A stretch of 64,000 nucleotides of DNA, taken from positions 2,217,001 through 2,281,000 of the forward strand of contig CATNEN010000030.1 in assembly GCA_950097015.1 (NCBI GenBank), given 5' to 3'. Position 1 is the first letter of the stretch, and each line of letters starts with the position of its first letter. Source of the stretch: Macrostomum hystrix (lineage: Eukaryota > Platyhelminthes > Macrostomidae). The position numbers and the translations under genes are program-made. This document shows positions 21,982 through 33,959 of this stretch, piece by piece. Under the pieces are notes generated by a model that made no database searches, was not told where the DNA came from, and saw nothing but the letters and a program-made list of their open reading frames with translations.

Positions 21982-23680
21982 TACAATGCCATATTACTAT
22001 ATCATTATCAAACGATAGGCAGTCTCAGCGTGCCACGTCAATGCTAGATTTTACCATAGACAGCGTGCATCAACGGCCTAAAATGCGTGCGTCAATGACC
22101 GTTATCAGCACGCAAATTTAGAGTGCATTTATTTGAGCTCAAAACGTAGTAAGAATTAACGGTACAACAAGGGGATTGTTGTTGGTGTTTACGAAATATT
22201 AACGGCGACAACATTTTCATAGCAGTTTGCACGGCATACTCCAGATGACCGTGTGTGGCATTGTCAAGTAGAAATGTCACTTACTCGTGCTCTTATTAGA
22301 ACTCAGGCAGCTCACTTAAGGTTGAATGTGCAGTTCTCAAAATGTCCACCAAAGTGGAATGACAGCGCTGGAGCTCCAGCGTTGCCAGGGGTCGAACTTG
22401 TCACACAAGTTAACTGCGTTGGGGCTTGCGCCTTAAGCCAGCCTGACCGCCCAAAAACATGGGCGTGCGCCAACGCACTTGTCTATGGTCGAAAGAGTAA
22501 GGACGGATCGATGCGGAAACGGCCTCTCATTGGATAATGCTGTTAACGCACGGCTTTCTCGTGCACCAACGAGCAGAGACACGAGTGCGCGAAGCGCGAA
22601 CCTCAAAAGCCGTGCGTTACCTAACCATTATCTAAAATATCTATCATTATCTAATAAATTTTTAAGAGTTCAGACACCATGGGTTGTAGTCAGAGAAAGT
22701 GCAGAGTGCAGTACATAGTTCAGAAAGTACCCTCTCACTACGAACTTAAAATTTGTAATTATACGGGATGTCGTCAATTTCAACTGCCCACACCCAGAGA
22801 TTTCCTATGGGTGGCTTTATATCAAACATCCACTTTTATATAGTTCATTCAGAAGATTTTCCCAGTCAGTGCACGATCCAGTTTTTCGAGTTTCGCGTCC
22901 GCATTATTTTTTTCTCGATTTCCAGGAAGTGCAAAATTATTCCCCGGCAACTGTGAAACAATTAAAATTTAATTACCGACGGCCAGACTGCACAATGCAC
23001 TCTTTGGCCTACATTAAGCTTTTAAACATTTCAAATTTGAATTTTCGATTTAATCTTAAACAAAGGAAAATCATATTTGATGCGCAAGCGAAAAATATTT
23101 ACAAGCCTTTAGACATATTAGTCAGTCAAGGTGACATTCGTTGGTCCATAGGCCCCACCTTGGTGAAGACCAGTAGATACAGAAGGCTGTGATGATGCAT
23201 GCACTTGGCAAAGCTGTACTGAGTGCCCGTACTATAATTCTATAAAGCCTTCGAGGAATATAACAGTCAGAGAATACAGTGAATAAGATGACAGATAGTA
23301 TTGATGGAATGTTTTCCATTTGTGAATATTTTGATAAGAAGTTCATATATGTATTTTTGTTAAACCAAGGCATACAGCTGAAACGAAGGTATCTGCACAG
23401 TTCTGTGACATAACATGCAATTTAATTCCAATTCGATCATACCTAAAATCACATGGAATTTTGTCTATGGCACAGAATCAATTAGAATTGAAATAACAGA
23501 GGAGCAGGACTGTACCGTTACAGTTAATAATGACTGTTTTTATTTAAGTGACAGTAGAAAATGTTGATTTTTTCGAACAAATTATATCCTTGACACAAAT
23601 TATATGCTAAGGGCAAAAGAGACAGGCTTTTTCGAGAATTCAAATAGACGTTTACACAAGAGAGGCGCGAACTAGCAAAT

Positions 23681-23718
<38 letters not shown>

Positions 23719-23894
23719 ATTGAATTTCTTCACTTTGACATTCAGACTAGCATTATACCAGCTCGCTTGGTTATTTCTGTGAATTCCGTGAATTCTGTAA
23801 ACACAATTCGATCGTATCCATCATAGTCAGATTTGCAATCATGCAAGTATGCAAAAACTTATATTTAGAATAGAGCCAGTCAAAGATGAAAATC
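21982..23894. other. Spacer with fragments of the fold-back family
   Basis: 22055-22640 has further pieces resembling the fold-back arms (ccatagacagcgtgcatcaa; cttgtctatggtcgaaagag). The rest is AT-rich with no supported exon. Confidence 0.4.
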
Positions 23895-24110
23895 TCATCC
23901 ACCAGACCATGCCAGAGGCAGGTGATCTTCTGGCAGCGAGTGAGCTTGCAGGTCGTCTGGCCGTCTGCGCCGCGGCACACGAGGTCCGCTGAAATTTCGC
24001 CCGGCATGATCAGTCTTCAGCGCATTGGTCTTCAGCGTGTTGATGGCTATAGACTGACGCTTGCCGCCACCCAGACGAGAGAATCTGGCGCTGGGTGCTT
24101 TCATGAAGAC
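23895..24110 (-). CDS. Possible minus-strand exon, Cys-rich, unidentified
   Basis: A GC-rich island in AT-rich DNA. One minus-strand frame reads ADLVCRGADGQTTCKLTRCQ followed by KITCLWHGLVDEIF, with four cysteines and an acceptor-like aatttcag just upstream. A second minus-strand frame is open from 24104 to 23895 and starts MKAPSARFSRLGGGKR. I cannot tell which, if either, is translated, and I recognise no family. No adjoining exons were found. Confidence 0.25.
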   Translation of the reverse strand, partial: VFMKAPSARFSRLGGGKRQSIAINTLKTNALKTDHAGRNFSGPRVPRRRRPDDLQAHSLPEDHLPLAWSGG

Positions 24111-24309
24111 AGGATCGAGGGCGATCGAGGTCGTCGCGGCGTAACATTAGCGTCGGCGGCACCGCTAATGTTTCGCTATGTCAGATGGCACCATCAGGCT
24201 ATTGAGCAGATTAAAAGTGGCATTCGTGGTCGCGTTGTTTGCGCAGTGACATGTTTTCCTCCAGTAAATAAGATTTTAGCGCTCTGGGTCAACACAAAAC
24301 AGTTGTAAG

Positions 24310-26399
24310 TGAGATTATATAACTAATTAGGGTATTGTCACATGCTGAGTACCGAGTGACTGGAACCCTGGAACCCCGTACCCCCGCAGTGCCGAGGCGG
24401 CTTCTGCATGTGGTCAATGGGCTTTGCGCTGACCCTCTCAGTGATATATTTTTTTGATTTAAGCGAGATAGTTATTGTTATAAAAAATTATACTTTGTTT
24501 TTTTACGGCCTATAGGTCTTATTTTTCAAAAGTGAATATTAATTTTTTTGTCATTCTGTTCTGATCTGATGTATGTATTGATGTGATGTATTGTAGCGTA
24601 GCGTGCATTGCATAAAAGGATCAGTTCTAGCGTCAAAATCCGTTGTTAGAAGAAGCTGCATTTCCTAAATTTTATGGAGACAAATTCTAGCTAAAGACCT
24701 AAGTTGCTCAAGTACACCACGTTGTCTCAGAATCGCAGTGTGGACCCGCGCAGAAAATTTAGTGAAGTTAAAACAAGTGAAACCCTCAAAATTTTATCAG
24801 AATTTTGTTGGATATCGTTTTAAACACGAAAAATTACTTTAGTTATTACTCTTTTATATAGGCATTTTTTCACAAAAAGTTATTCTTCGCAGAAAATAAA
24901 AACAATTTGAATAAATAATCATACCAAGGACCAACGCTAGAAGAAGAAGAAGGACCACTCTTCTTCTAGTGGTCCTTGAATCATACATGTACCCAATGGT
25001 ACATATATAGCTAGCTATCTTATGTGGCAAAACTCTTTATATAAATATGCCGTGTCGTTAATTTCCATTTTATTTACACGGTTCTGTTCTTTGAAACGAG
25101 GCCCTTTCGGGTTTGAACGTTTTGTTGAACCCTCGAGCCAATAGATCGACTAAGTTGAAAGTTGCCAGTGTGTTACGACAGTGTTCTACATTTCGACCTA
25201 CACATTCATTAACCGACATTAGTGTCATCCTTTTTAATTATTGTAATAACAACTTGCTATATCTTTTGTCATCGTTACGTGTTTTCATTCGAATTGTATT
25301 GACTTAAAAAGTAAGAAGTCTATCAAAGAAAATCATACGAGTCAACCAGCAGAATTCTAGTCAGCACCAAACTCGTCACACATATTATAGGCCTACATCA
25401 TTGTTATTATTTTACACTATGCATTGATAGTGTACACTATACACTATAGATACTCTGAAGCAAAAGCCTTATGCTCAGAGAAGAATAGATAGGGACTTGA
25501 AAGTAGACCTATTCATACAAGCTGCCATGTGGATAAGCAGAAAATTATCGGCACGGATCTGTGTGGATAAGATTGAAATTATCAGCATGGGACTGTGAGA
25601 ATAAGCACCTCCATCTTATGTTTCACTACCTTAGTACATTTACTTTAAGTGCAGGTACAAGCACTAGAAGTGTGGTTGTTGATGACTGTTGTATATTCAA
25701 GATTAGTCCTATTTCTTTTTCCCTATGTTTCTTTTCGATTCTAGGCCATTCTTTTTGTCTTATCTGGAACATTTAAAGGCTCTAGCTAGCTTAGCTCTAA
25801 TTTACTAAGTAAAACAAATAGTTTTTGTATCATTATGTCAAAATATCATTTCATATTTTCAAAATAAGTTAATTTTGCGCTGACCAAACAATTTATCAGT
25901 AGGCCTATTCTGTTTTTTCTAAGGTAAAATTTTTTTCTGCCTAATAAGTCTTAATTTCTTAAGACACCCAAAAGTCTTAATTGCCTAATAAGCTGTTGCT
26001 GTGTAATAGCAACAATACTCTATTTTAGTTTCTAAATTGGCCTTTCACCTTTCAAATCTCTTTGTCACTAGTCTCAACAGTTGGAAAGCATCATTTTGAT
26101 TGTTTGCCAAATGGCGCCTGAGCCAGCTTATGGATAATGTGGTTGTCTTTATTTCTGCTCTTTATTTTGCACTTTATATATCAATTTCCAGGCACTCCAT
26201 CAAAGTGCTTCTCCACCAGGCTTTTTATCATTTTTATATTCATGTTTTGTATGGTTTAGTCAGATTTGTGTTTCTGAAACTAGGGAATCTAAGATTACTA
26301 TTGAAGAACTAAATACAAACGTAAATATTTAGTGGTTATCAACCTGATGATAAAAAATTAGTGATAATGTATAACAAGCTTTTTCCAATATCATTTCAG
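24310..26399. other. Intergenic AT-rich spacer upstream of EI24
   Basis: No supported exons. It contains a perfect 10-bp-arm hairpin at 24950-24977. The last 17 bases before 26400 (ttccaatatcatttcag) form an acceptor-like tract eight bases before the EI24 ATG. Confidence 0.5.
24950..24977. repeat. Short perfect hairpin
   Basis: aaggaccact, an 8-base loop, then agtggtcctt. The arms are perfect 10-bp complements. Confidence 0.85.
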
Positions 26400-26407
26400 A
26401 TAAAACA

Positions 26408-29400
26408 ATGCAGAGCCCCAGTCAACTTAGCAGTGATGCATCTGCTTCACATTATTTGTATGGCTTTGTTGCTGGCCTGCGTGATTGCTGCATAGGATTA
26501 GTACAGCTGCGCTCACTCAATGCCAAGATTGAAGCATACAGGGCTAGCCAGATGGACCCGAAGTTGCAGAGGTCCTACATTGCTGCCAAGGAGACTAAAG
26601 AGTGAGTTTTTATCAGTTTTTTTCGGTAATAAATCATTTTAATAAGGATCTGGGTGTTTGCCTGAACCCACTAGTGGAAACAGGTGTTTATCTGTATGTA
26701 AACACTATAATACTGTGTTTGTCTAAACCCACGAATGGAAAAGGGAGTTCATCTAAAAACTCATCTTAAACCTACCAGTAGAACAGGATAGCTATTGATT
26801 TAAACCTGCAGTATAACAAAGTTTTAATTTAAGCTCTATTGGAACAAGGTGTTTTTATTAACTCTCCAGTAAGACTTATTATTTTTCTAATTCGCTTTAT
26901 GTGGTATAGTAGCTAAGAATGACCTTAGTATATGATCCTTTTTCATGCTAAAATGAAACAAAAAATTGCAATTTAATTTCGACTATCGGCATCCAATTAT
27001 ACCCTTTAAATTGTTTAAAGTTAAACAATTCGCAAAATATTTATCTAGATTATTGTGGTCGGTGTGAAATTAATCTACCGATAGATGCGCGTATTTGCAG
27101 CTACTGTTCGTTTATACCCGATCATCCGATTTGGCACCCACCCCACTGCAGTAAACTGTCCCTAATCGGCACGATCAAGCGCACGTGGTTCTGGAACGCT
27201 GTGGTACTGGGGGTGAGTAGCTGTCTGTTTTAAAACCTGTTTACACAAGGTCACAAGCTGCACACCAACTAGGCTAGGCTGATTAGCCACACTGGCCAGG
27301 TGAAGTTCTATAACACGCACACACCCACTCTTAGTCGCTATCTGATGAAACACGCATTATAAAATTTGCGCAGTGCAGCGTCCTTGCCTTCAACCTGGTG
27401 CTGCTGCCAGTCCTGCTATGGCTGGCTGACCGGCTGCAGGGTCCCTGGGTCAGCGACTACGCTGTGCCAATAGTCACCTGGCTATTCAATGCTCTGTGGA
27501 TTCTACCTGTAGTCGTCGTGTTAGAAGTGGTCAATTATTTCTCGTTTAAAGATGTCGGCCAGCTTGTTTACATTGTTGCTAAGCGAGATCATAGATCGGG
27601 AGAAGGCCAAAAAATAGGCACGATCTTGGCCGATCAGGCCTACGGCCTGCTAGTTGAACTTCTGTTCCTGTGCCAGGCTAAACTAGCTAGACAGGTGCCA
27701 GTGCCTTTTGTATCCGAGCTGTTGTACCTGTGTCACATGTGCCTGCTCTACTCGCTATATGTGTTCGATTATCGCTGGTCTAGTCTGGGTGAGTAGCATC
27801 GTAAATTGTATTTTTGCCCTTAGCAACCAACGTTTCCTAACTTGAATGTTACGAGCGTACTTCCTTAGCAAAGAGTTTGGTTTTATTCGCATATAGCGTC
27901 CTTAAAACACCAACATTTTGTGATCTTAGCAACTAACTGCGATTACTTATTATTAACACATTGAAGGTTTAGCAGCATTGGAAACCAGCACCCAGCTAAA
28001 GGTTTAGCAGCATTGGAAACCAGCACCCAGCTAAGGTTTAGCAGCATTGGAAACCAGCACCCAGCTAAGGGTTTAGCAGCATTGGAAACCAGCACCCAGC
28101 TAAAGGTTTAGCAGCATTGGAAACCAGCACCCAGCTAAAGGTTTAGCAGCATTGGAAACCAGCACCCAGCTAAGGTTTAGCAGCGTTGGAAACCAGCACC
28201 CAGCTAAAGGTTTAGCAGCATTGGAAACCAGCACCCAGTTAAGGTTTAGCAGCATTGGAAACCAGCACCCAGCTAAGGGTTTAGCAGCATTGGAAACCAG
28301 CACCCAGCTAAGGGTTTAGCAGCATTGGAAACCAGCACCCAGCTAAGGGTTTAGCATCATTGGAAACCAGCACCCAGCTAAGGGTTTAGCAGCATTGGAA
28401 ACCAGCACCCAGCCATGGTTTACCGTATTTGTCATTTTCGTATGTCCTTGACTTTTGTCAGCGAGAATTGTTGTGCCGCCTTTTGCACACATTGGATTGC
28501 ATTTTGCTAATAATTTCCACTTCCTTCCTCTTTGTAAGCCTAACCGCCTGAATGTTTAGCAAAGCATCCCTAATTTGGATTCTGACTTCAGAAAATCTTT
28601 GAAATCTAGCAAAGAAAGTATTATAGATCCGGTTTAAAGTTTTCAAGCTAAATTATGAAATTTACGGATATTATGAAATTTATGAAATTTACGTCGATCC
28701 ATTGTCAGGCATGGCATTTCAAAGCCGCGCTATGTACATCGAGAATCACTGGCCCTATTTCTTGGCGTTCGGCTTGCCAATGTCGCTCATCACTTGGCTG
28801 CCACCCTGGTACGGCCTGTCAATCTGCTTTCTATCAATCTGCTATCCGATCTGCATTGTGAGCGCCTTGTGCGCCCAGTATTATCGAATGTACAGGTGAG
28901 CTGCCGGCTTGGCATCACATTTTATGATTGACGGCTTGCATGAACCTAGACAATTGTCGCGCGTTGTATGTTCAGTGTGATAAAAATGCGAACCGGAAAT
29001 ATGTACCTTTTCTGGTATGATTAGTTTGACATGCTCTTTCTTAGATTGGTCTAGCATCCGTTCTCCCATTCGGCCAGATCCTCAGATTAGTCCAACATCT
29101 ATTCTCCCATTCAGCCAGATCCTTAGATTGATCCAACATCTATTCTCCCATTCTTACAGATCCTCAGATTTATCCAACATCTATTCTCCCATTCTTACAG
29201 ATCCTCAGATTTATCCAACATCTATTCTCCCATTCTTACCGATCCTCAGATTTATCCAACATCTATTCTCCCATTCTTACAGATCCTCAGATTTATCCAA
29301 CATCTATTCTCCCATTCTTATAAATCCTCATATTGGTCCAACATCTATTCTCCCATTCTTACAGATCCTCAGATTGGTCCAACATCTATTCTCCCATTCT

Positions 29401-32400
29401 TACAGATCCTCAGATTTATCCAACATCTATTCTCCCATTCTTACAGATCCTCAGATTGGTCCAACATCTATTCTCCCATTCTTACAGATCCTCAGATTTA
29501 TCCAACATCTATTCTCCCATTCTTATAAATCCTCATATTGGTCCAACATCTATTCTCCCATTCTTACAGATCCTCAGATTTATCCAACATCTATTCCCCC
29601 ATTCTTACAGATCCTCAGATTTATCCAACATCTATTCTCCCATTCTTACAGATCCTCAGATTGGTCCAACATCTATTCTCCCATTCTTACAGATCCTCAG
29701 ATTTATCCAACATCTATTCTCCCATTCTTATAAATCCTCATATTGGTCCAACATCTATTCTCCCATTCTTACAGATCCTCAGATTGGTCCAACATCTATT
29801 CCCCCATTCTTACAGATCCTCAGATTGGTCCAACATCTATTCTCCCATTCTTACAGATCCTCAGATTGGTCCAACATCTATTCTCCCATTCTTACAGATC
29901 CTCAGATTTATCCAACATCTATTCTCCCATTCTTACAGATCCTCAGATTTATCCAAAATCTATTCTCCCATTCTTACAGATCCTCAGATTTATCCAACAT
30001 CTATTCTCCCATTCTTACAGATCCTCAGATTGGTCCAACATCTATTCTCCCATTCTTACAGATCCTCAGATTTATCCAACATCTATTCTCCCATTCTTAT
30101 AAATCCTCATATTGGTCCAACATCTATTCTCCCATTCTTACAGATCCTCAGATTTATCCAACATCTATTCCCCCATTCTTACAGATCCTCAGATTTATCC
30201 AACATCTATTCTCCCATTCTTATAAATCCTCATATTGGTCCAACATCTATTCTCCCATTCTTACAGATCCTCAGATTTATCCAACATCTATTCTCCCATT
30301 CTTATAAATCCTCATATTGGTCCAACATCTATTCTCCCATTCTTACAGATCCTCAGATTTATCCAACATCTATTCTCCCATTCTTATAAATCCTCATATT
30401 GGTCCAACATCTATTCTCCCATTCTTACAGATCCTCAGATTGGTCCAACATCTATTCCCCCATTCTTACAGATCCTCAGATTGGTCCAACATCTATTCTC
30501 CCATTCTTACAGATCCTCAGATTGGTCCAACATCTATTCTCCCATTCTTACAGATCCTCAGATTTATCCAACATCTATTCTCCCATTCTTACAGATCCTC
30601 AGATTTATCCAACATCTATTCTCCCATTCTTATAAATCCTCATATTGGTCCAACATCTATTCTCCCATTCTTACAGATCCTCAGATTTATCCAACATCTA
30701 TTCTCCCATTCTTACAGATCCTCAGATTTATCCAACATCTATTCTCCCATTCTTACAGATCCTCAGATTTATCCAACATCTATTCCCCCATTCTTACAGA
30801 TCCTCAGATTTATCCAACATCTATTCTCCCATTCTTACAGATCCTCAGATTGGTCCAACATCTATTCTCCCATTCTTACAGATCCTCAGATTGGTCCAAC
30901 ATCTATTCTCCCATTCCGTCAGATCCTCAGATTGGTCCAACATCTATTCTCCCATTCTTACAGATCCTCAGATTTATCCAACATCTATTCTCCCATTCTT
31001 ATAAATCCTCATATTGGTCCAACATCTATTCTCCCATTCTTACAGATCCTCAGATTTATCCAACATCTATTCTCCCATTCTTATAAATCCTCATATTGGT
31101 CCAACATCTATTCTCCCATTCTTACAGATCCAACATCTATTGGTCCAACCTCTATTGGTCCAACATCTATTCCCCCATTCTTACAGATCCTCAGATTGGT
31201 CCAACATCTATTCTCCTATTCTTACAGATCCTCAGATTGGTCCAACATCTATTCTCCCATTCTTACAGATCCTCAGATTTATCCAACATCTATTCTCCCA
31301 TTCTTACAGATCCTCAGATTTATCCAACATCTATTCTCCCATTCTTACAGATCCTCAGATTTATCCAACATCTATTCTCCCATTCTTACAGATCCTCAGA
31401 TTTATCCAACATCTATTCTCCCATTCTTACAGATCCTCAGATTTATCCAACATCTATTCTCCCATTCTTACAGATCCTCAGATTTATCCAACATCTATTC
31501 TCCCATTCTTACAGATCCTCAGATTGGTCCAACATCTATTCTCCCATTCTTACAGATCCTCAGATTTATCCAACATCTATTCTCCCATTCTTATAAATCC
31601 TCATATTGGTCCAACATCTATTCTCCCATTCTTACAGATCCTCAGATTGGTCCAACATCTATTCCCCCATTCTTACAGATCCTCAGATTGGTCCAACATC
31701 TATTCTCCCATTCTTACAGATCCTCAGATTGGTCCAACATCTATTCTCCCATTCTTACAGATCCTCAGATTTATCCAACATCTATTCTCCCATTCTTACA
31801 GATCCTCAGATTTATCCAAAATCTATTCTCCCATTCTTACAGATCCTCAGATTTATCCAACATCTATTCTCCCATTCTTACAGATCCTCAGATTGGTCCA
31901 ACATCTATTCTCCCATTCTTACAGATCCTCAGATTTATCCAACATCTATTCTCCCATTCTTATAAATCCTCATATTGGTCCAACATCTATTCTCCCATTC
32001 TTACAGATCCTCAGATTTATCCAACATCTATTCCCCCATTCTTACAGATCCTCAGATTTATCCAACATCTATTCTCCCATTCTTATAAATCCTCATATTG
32101 GTCCAACATCTATTCTCCCATTCTTACAGATCCTCAGATTTATCCAACATCTATTCTCCCATTCTTATAAATCCTCATATTGGTCCAACATCTATTCTCC
32201 CATTCTTACAGATCCTCAGATTTATCCAACATCTATTCTCCCATTCTTATAAATCCTCATATTGGTCCAACATCTATTCTCCCATTCTTACAGATCCTCA
32301 GATTGGTCCAACATCTATTCCCCCATTCTTACAGATCCTCAGATTGGTCCAACATCTATTCTCCCATTCTTACAGATCCTCAGATTGGTCCAACATCTAT

Positions 32401-33715
32401 TCTCCCATTCTTACAGATCCTCAGATTATCCAACATCTATTCTCCCATTCTTACAGATCCTCAGATTTATCCAACATCTATTCTCCCATTCTTACAGATC
32501 CTCAGATTTATCCAACATCTATTCTCCCATTCTTACAGATCCTCAGATTTATCCAACATCTATTCTCCCATTCTTACAGATCCTCAGATTTATCCAACAT
32601 CTATTCTCCCATTCTTACAGATCCTCAGATTTATCCAACATCTATTCCCCCATTCTTACAGATCCTCAGATTTATCCAACATCTATTCTCCCATTCTTAC
32701 AGATCCTCAGATTGGTCCAACATCTATTCTCCCATTCTTACAGATCCTCAGATTGGTCCAACATCTATTCTCCCATTCCGTCAGATCCTCAGATTGGTCC
32801 AACATCTATTCTCCCATTCTTATAAATCCTCATATTGGTCCAACATCTATTCTCCCATTCTTATAAATCCTCATATTGGTCCAACATCTATTCTCCCATT
32901 CTTACAGATCCTCAGATTTATCCAACATCTATTCTCCCATTCTTACAGATCCTCAGATTTATCCAACATCTATTCTCCCATTCTTATAAATCCTCATATT
33001 GGTCCAACATCTATTCTCCCATTCTTATAAATCCTCATATTGGTCCAACATCTATTCTCCCATTCTTACAGATCCTCAGATTGGTCCAACATCTATTCCC
33101 CCATTCTTACAGATCCTCAGATTGGTCCAACATCTATTCTCCCATTCTTACAGATCCTCAGATTGGTCCAACATCTATTCTCCCATTCTTACAGATCCTC
33201 AGATTTATCCAACATCTATTCTCCCATTCTTACAGATCCTCAGATTTATCCAACATCTATTCTCCCATTCTTACAGATCCTCAGATTTATCCAACATCTA
33301 TTCTCCCATTCTTACAGATCCTCAGATTTATCCAACATCTATTCTCCCATTCTTACAGATCCTCAGATTTATCCAACATCTATTCTCCCATTCTTACAGA
33401 TCCTCAGATTTATCCAACATCTATTCTCCCATTCTTACAGATCCTCAGATTGGTCCAACATCTATTCTCCCATTCTTACAGATCCTCAGATTGGTCCAAC
33501 ATCTATTCTCCCATTCCGTCAGATCCTCAGATCGGTCCAACATCTATTCTCCCATTCTTACAGATCCTCAGATTGGTCCTTGATTCTCTGACTCCTCATG
33601 AACAAATTATTAGTAACCGCCTGCAAATTTTAGAGCTCCCATTCCGCTGCCATTGATGAAGCCGTCTCTGTACCTGGTCAACAAGATCCTGCTGATAGTG
33701 CCGAATCGCGGCTAG
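26408..33715 (+). CDS. EI24: EI24-type ER membrane protein (autophagy), five exons, 329 aa
   Basis: Exons 26408-26601, 27101-27212, 27374-27788, 28709-28895 and 33634-33715 sum to 990 nt, exactly 330 codons with TAG, and all junctions keep frame. EI24 (PIG8, etoposide-induced 2.4) is a multi-pass ER membrane protein needed for autophagy. Family signatures visible here are LYGFVAGLRDCCIGLVQL near the N-terminus, WFWNAVVLG, LFNALWILPVVVVLEVVNYF, LLYLCHMCLLYSLYVFDYRW and NHWPYFLAFGLPMSLITW. They correspond to human [37 protein letters not shown] and NWPYYFGFGLP, recalled from memory. Four to six hydrophobic segments are visible. The human protein is about 340 aa; this one lacks the Ser/Pro-rich C-terminal tail. 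Intron 3 holds a 34-bp and intron 4 a 41-bp minisatellite, so 4.7 kb of repeat separates the last 28 codons from the rest. Confidence 0.9.
27965..28416. repeat. 34-bp minisatellite in EI24 intron 3
   Basis: About 13 copies of a 33-35 bp unit: ggtttagcagcattggaaac plus cagcacccagctaa. Length differences are in the number of a or g bases before ggttt. Confidence 0.95.
29065..33585. repeat. 41-bp minisatellite in EI24 intron 4
   Basis: About 110 copies of a 41-bp unit: tattctcccattcttacag, then atcctcag, then atttatcc or attggtcc, then aacatc. A third variant has cttataaatcctcatattgg. The three variants are mixed along the array and larger blocks are duplicated. An irregular unit lies near 31125-31175. 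The unit length is 2 mod 3, so all frames stay open and give false ORFs of up to 617 codons. The array ends about 50 bases before the acceptor of exon 5. Confidence 0.98.
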
Positions 33716-33955
33716 GAACACTCAATCATCGAACTATATAAGTGTTCCACCTCACACGGCAGATTTGTTAGACTTTACTTGTTGCTTGAAAGTATGGCTG
33801 GTGACAAGTTGTACGATTATTCTGAGCTTGTCAACTATGTTTATTGTTCTCCCAAGTGATCACGAAAGCTTTGAAATCAAGTGTTTTAGTCCTCATTTTA
33901 AGCAAATTTATTTTTTACTGTCTTACCACGATGACTGAATTTAATTATCATATTT
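33716..33955. other. EI24 3' UTR / spacer
   Basis: Short unique sequence after the EI24 stop. No clear AATAAA is visible. Confidence 0.4.
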
Positions 33956-33959
33956 ATTG

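Noticed and set aside
23886-24308. Plus-strand 140-codon ORF
   Set aside because: No domain or splice support. The minus strand of the same island looks slightly more coding-like.
29017-33656. Overlapping ORFs of up to 617 codons rich in Ser/Pro/Ile
   Set aside because: The 41-bp period keeps all three frames open. The region is the last intron of EI24, whose flanking exons join correctly.
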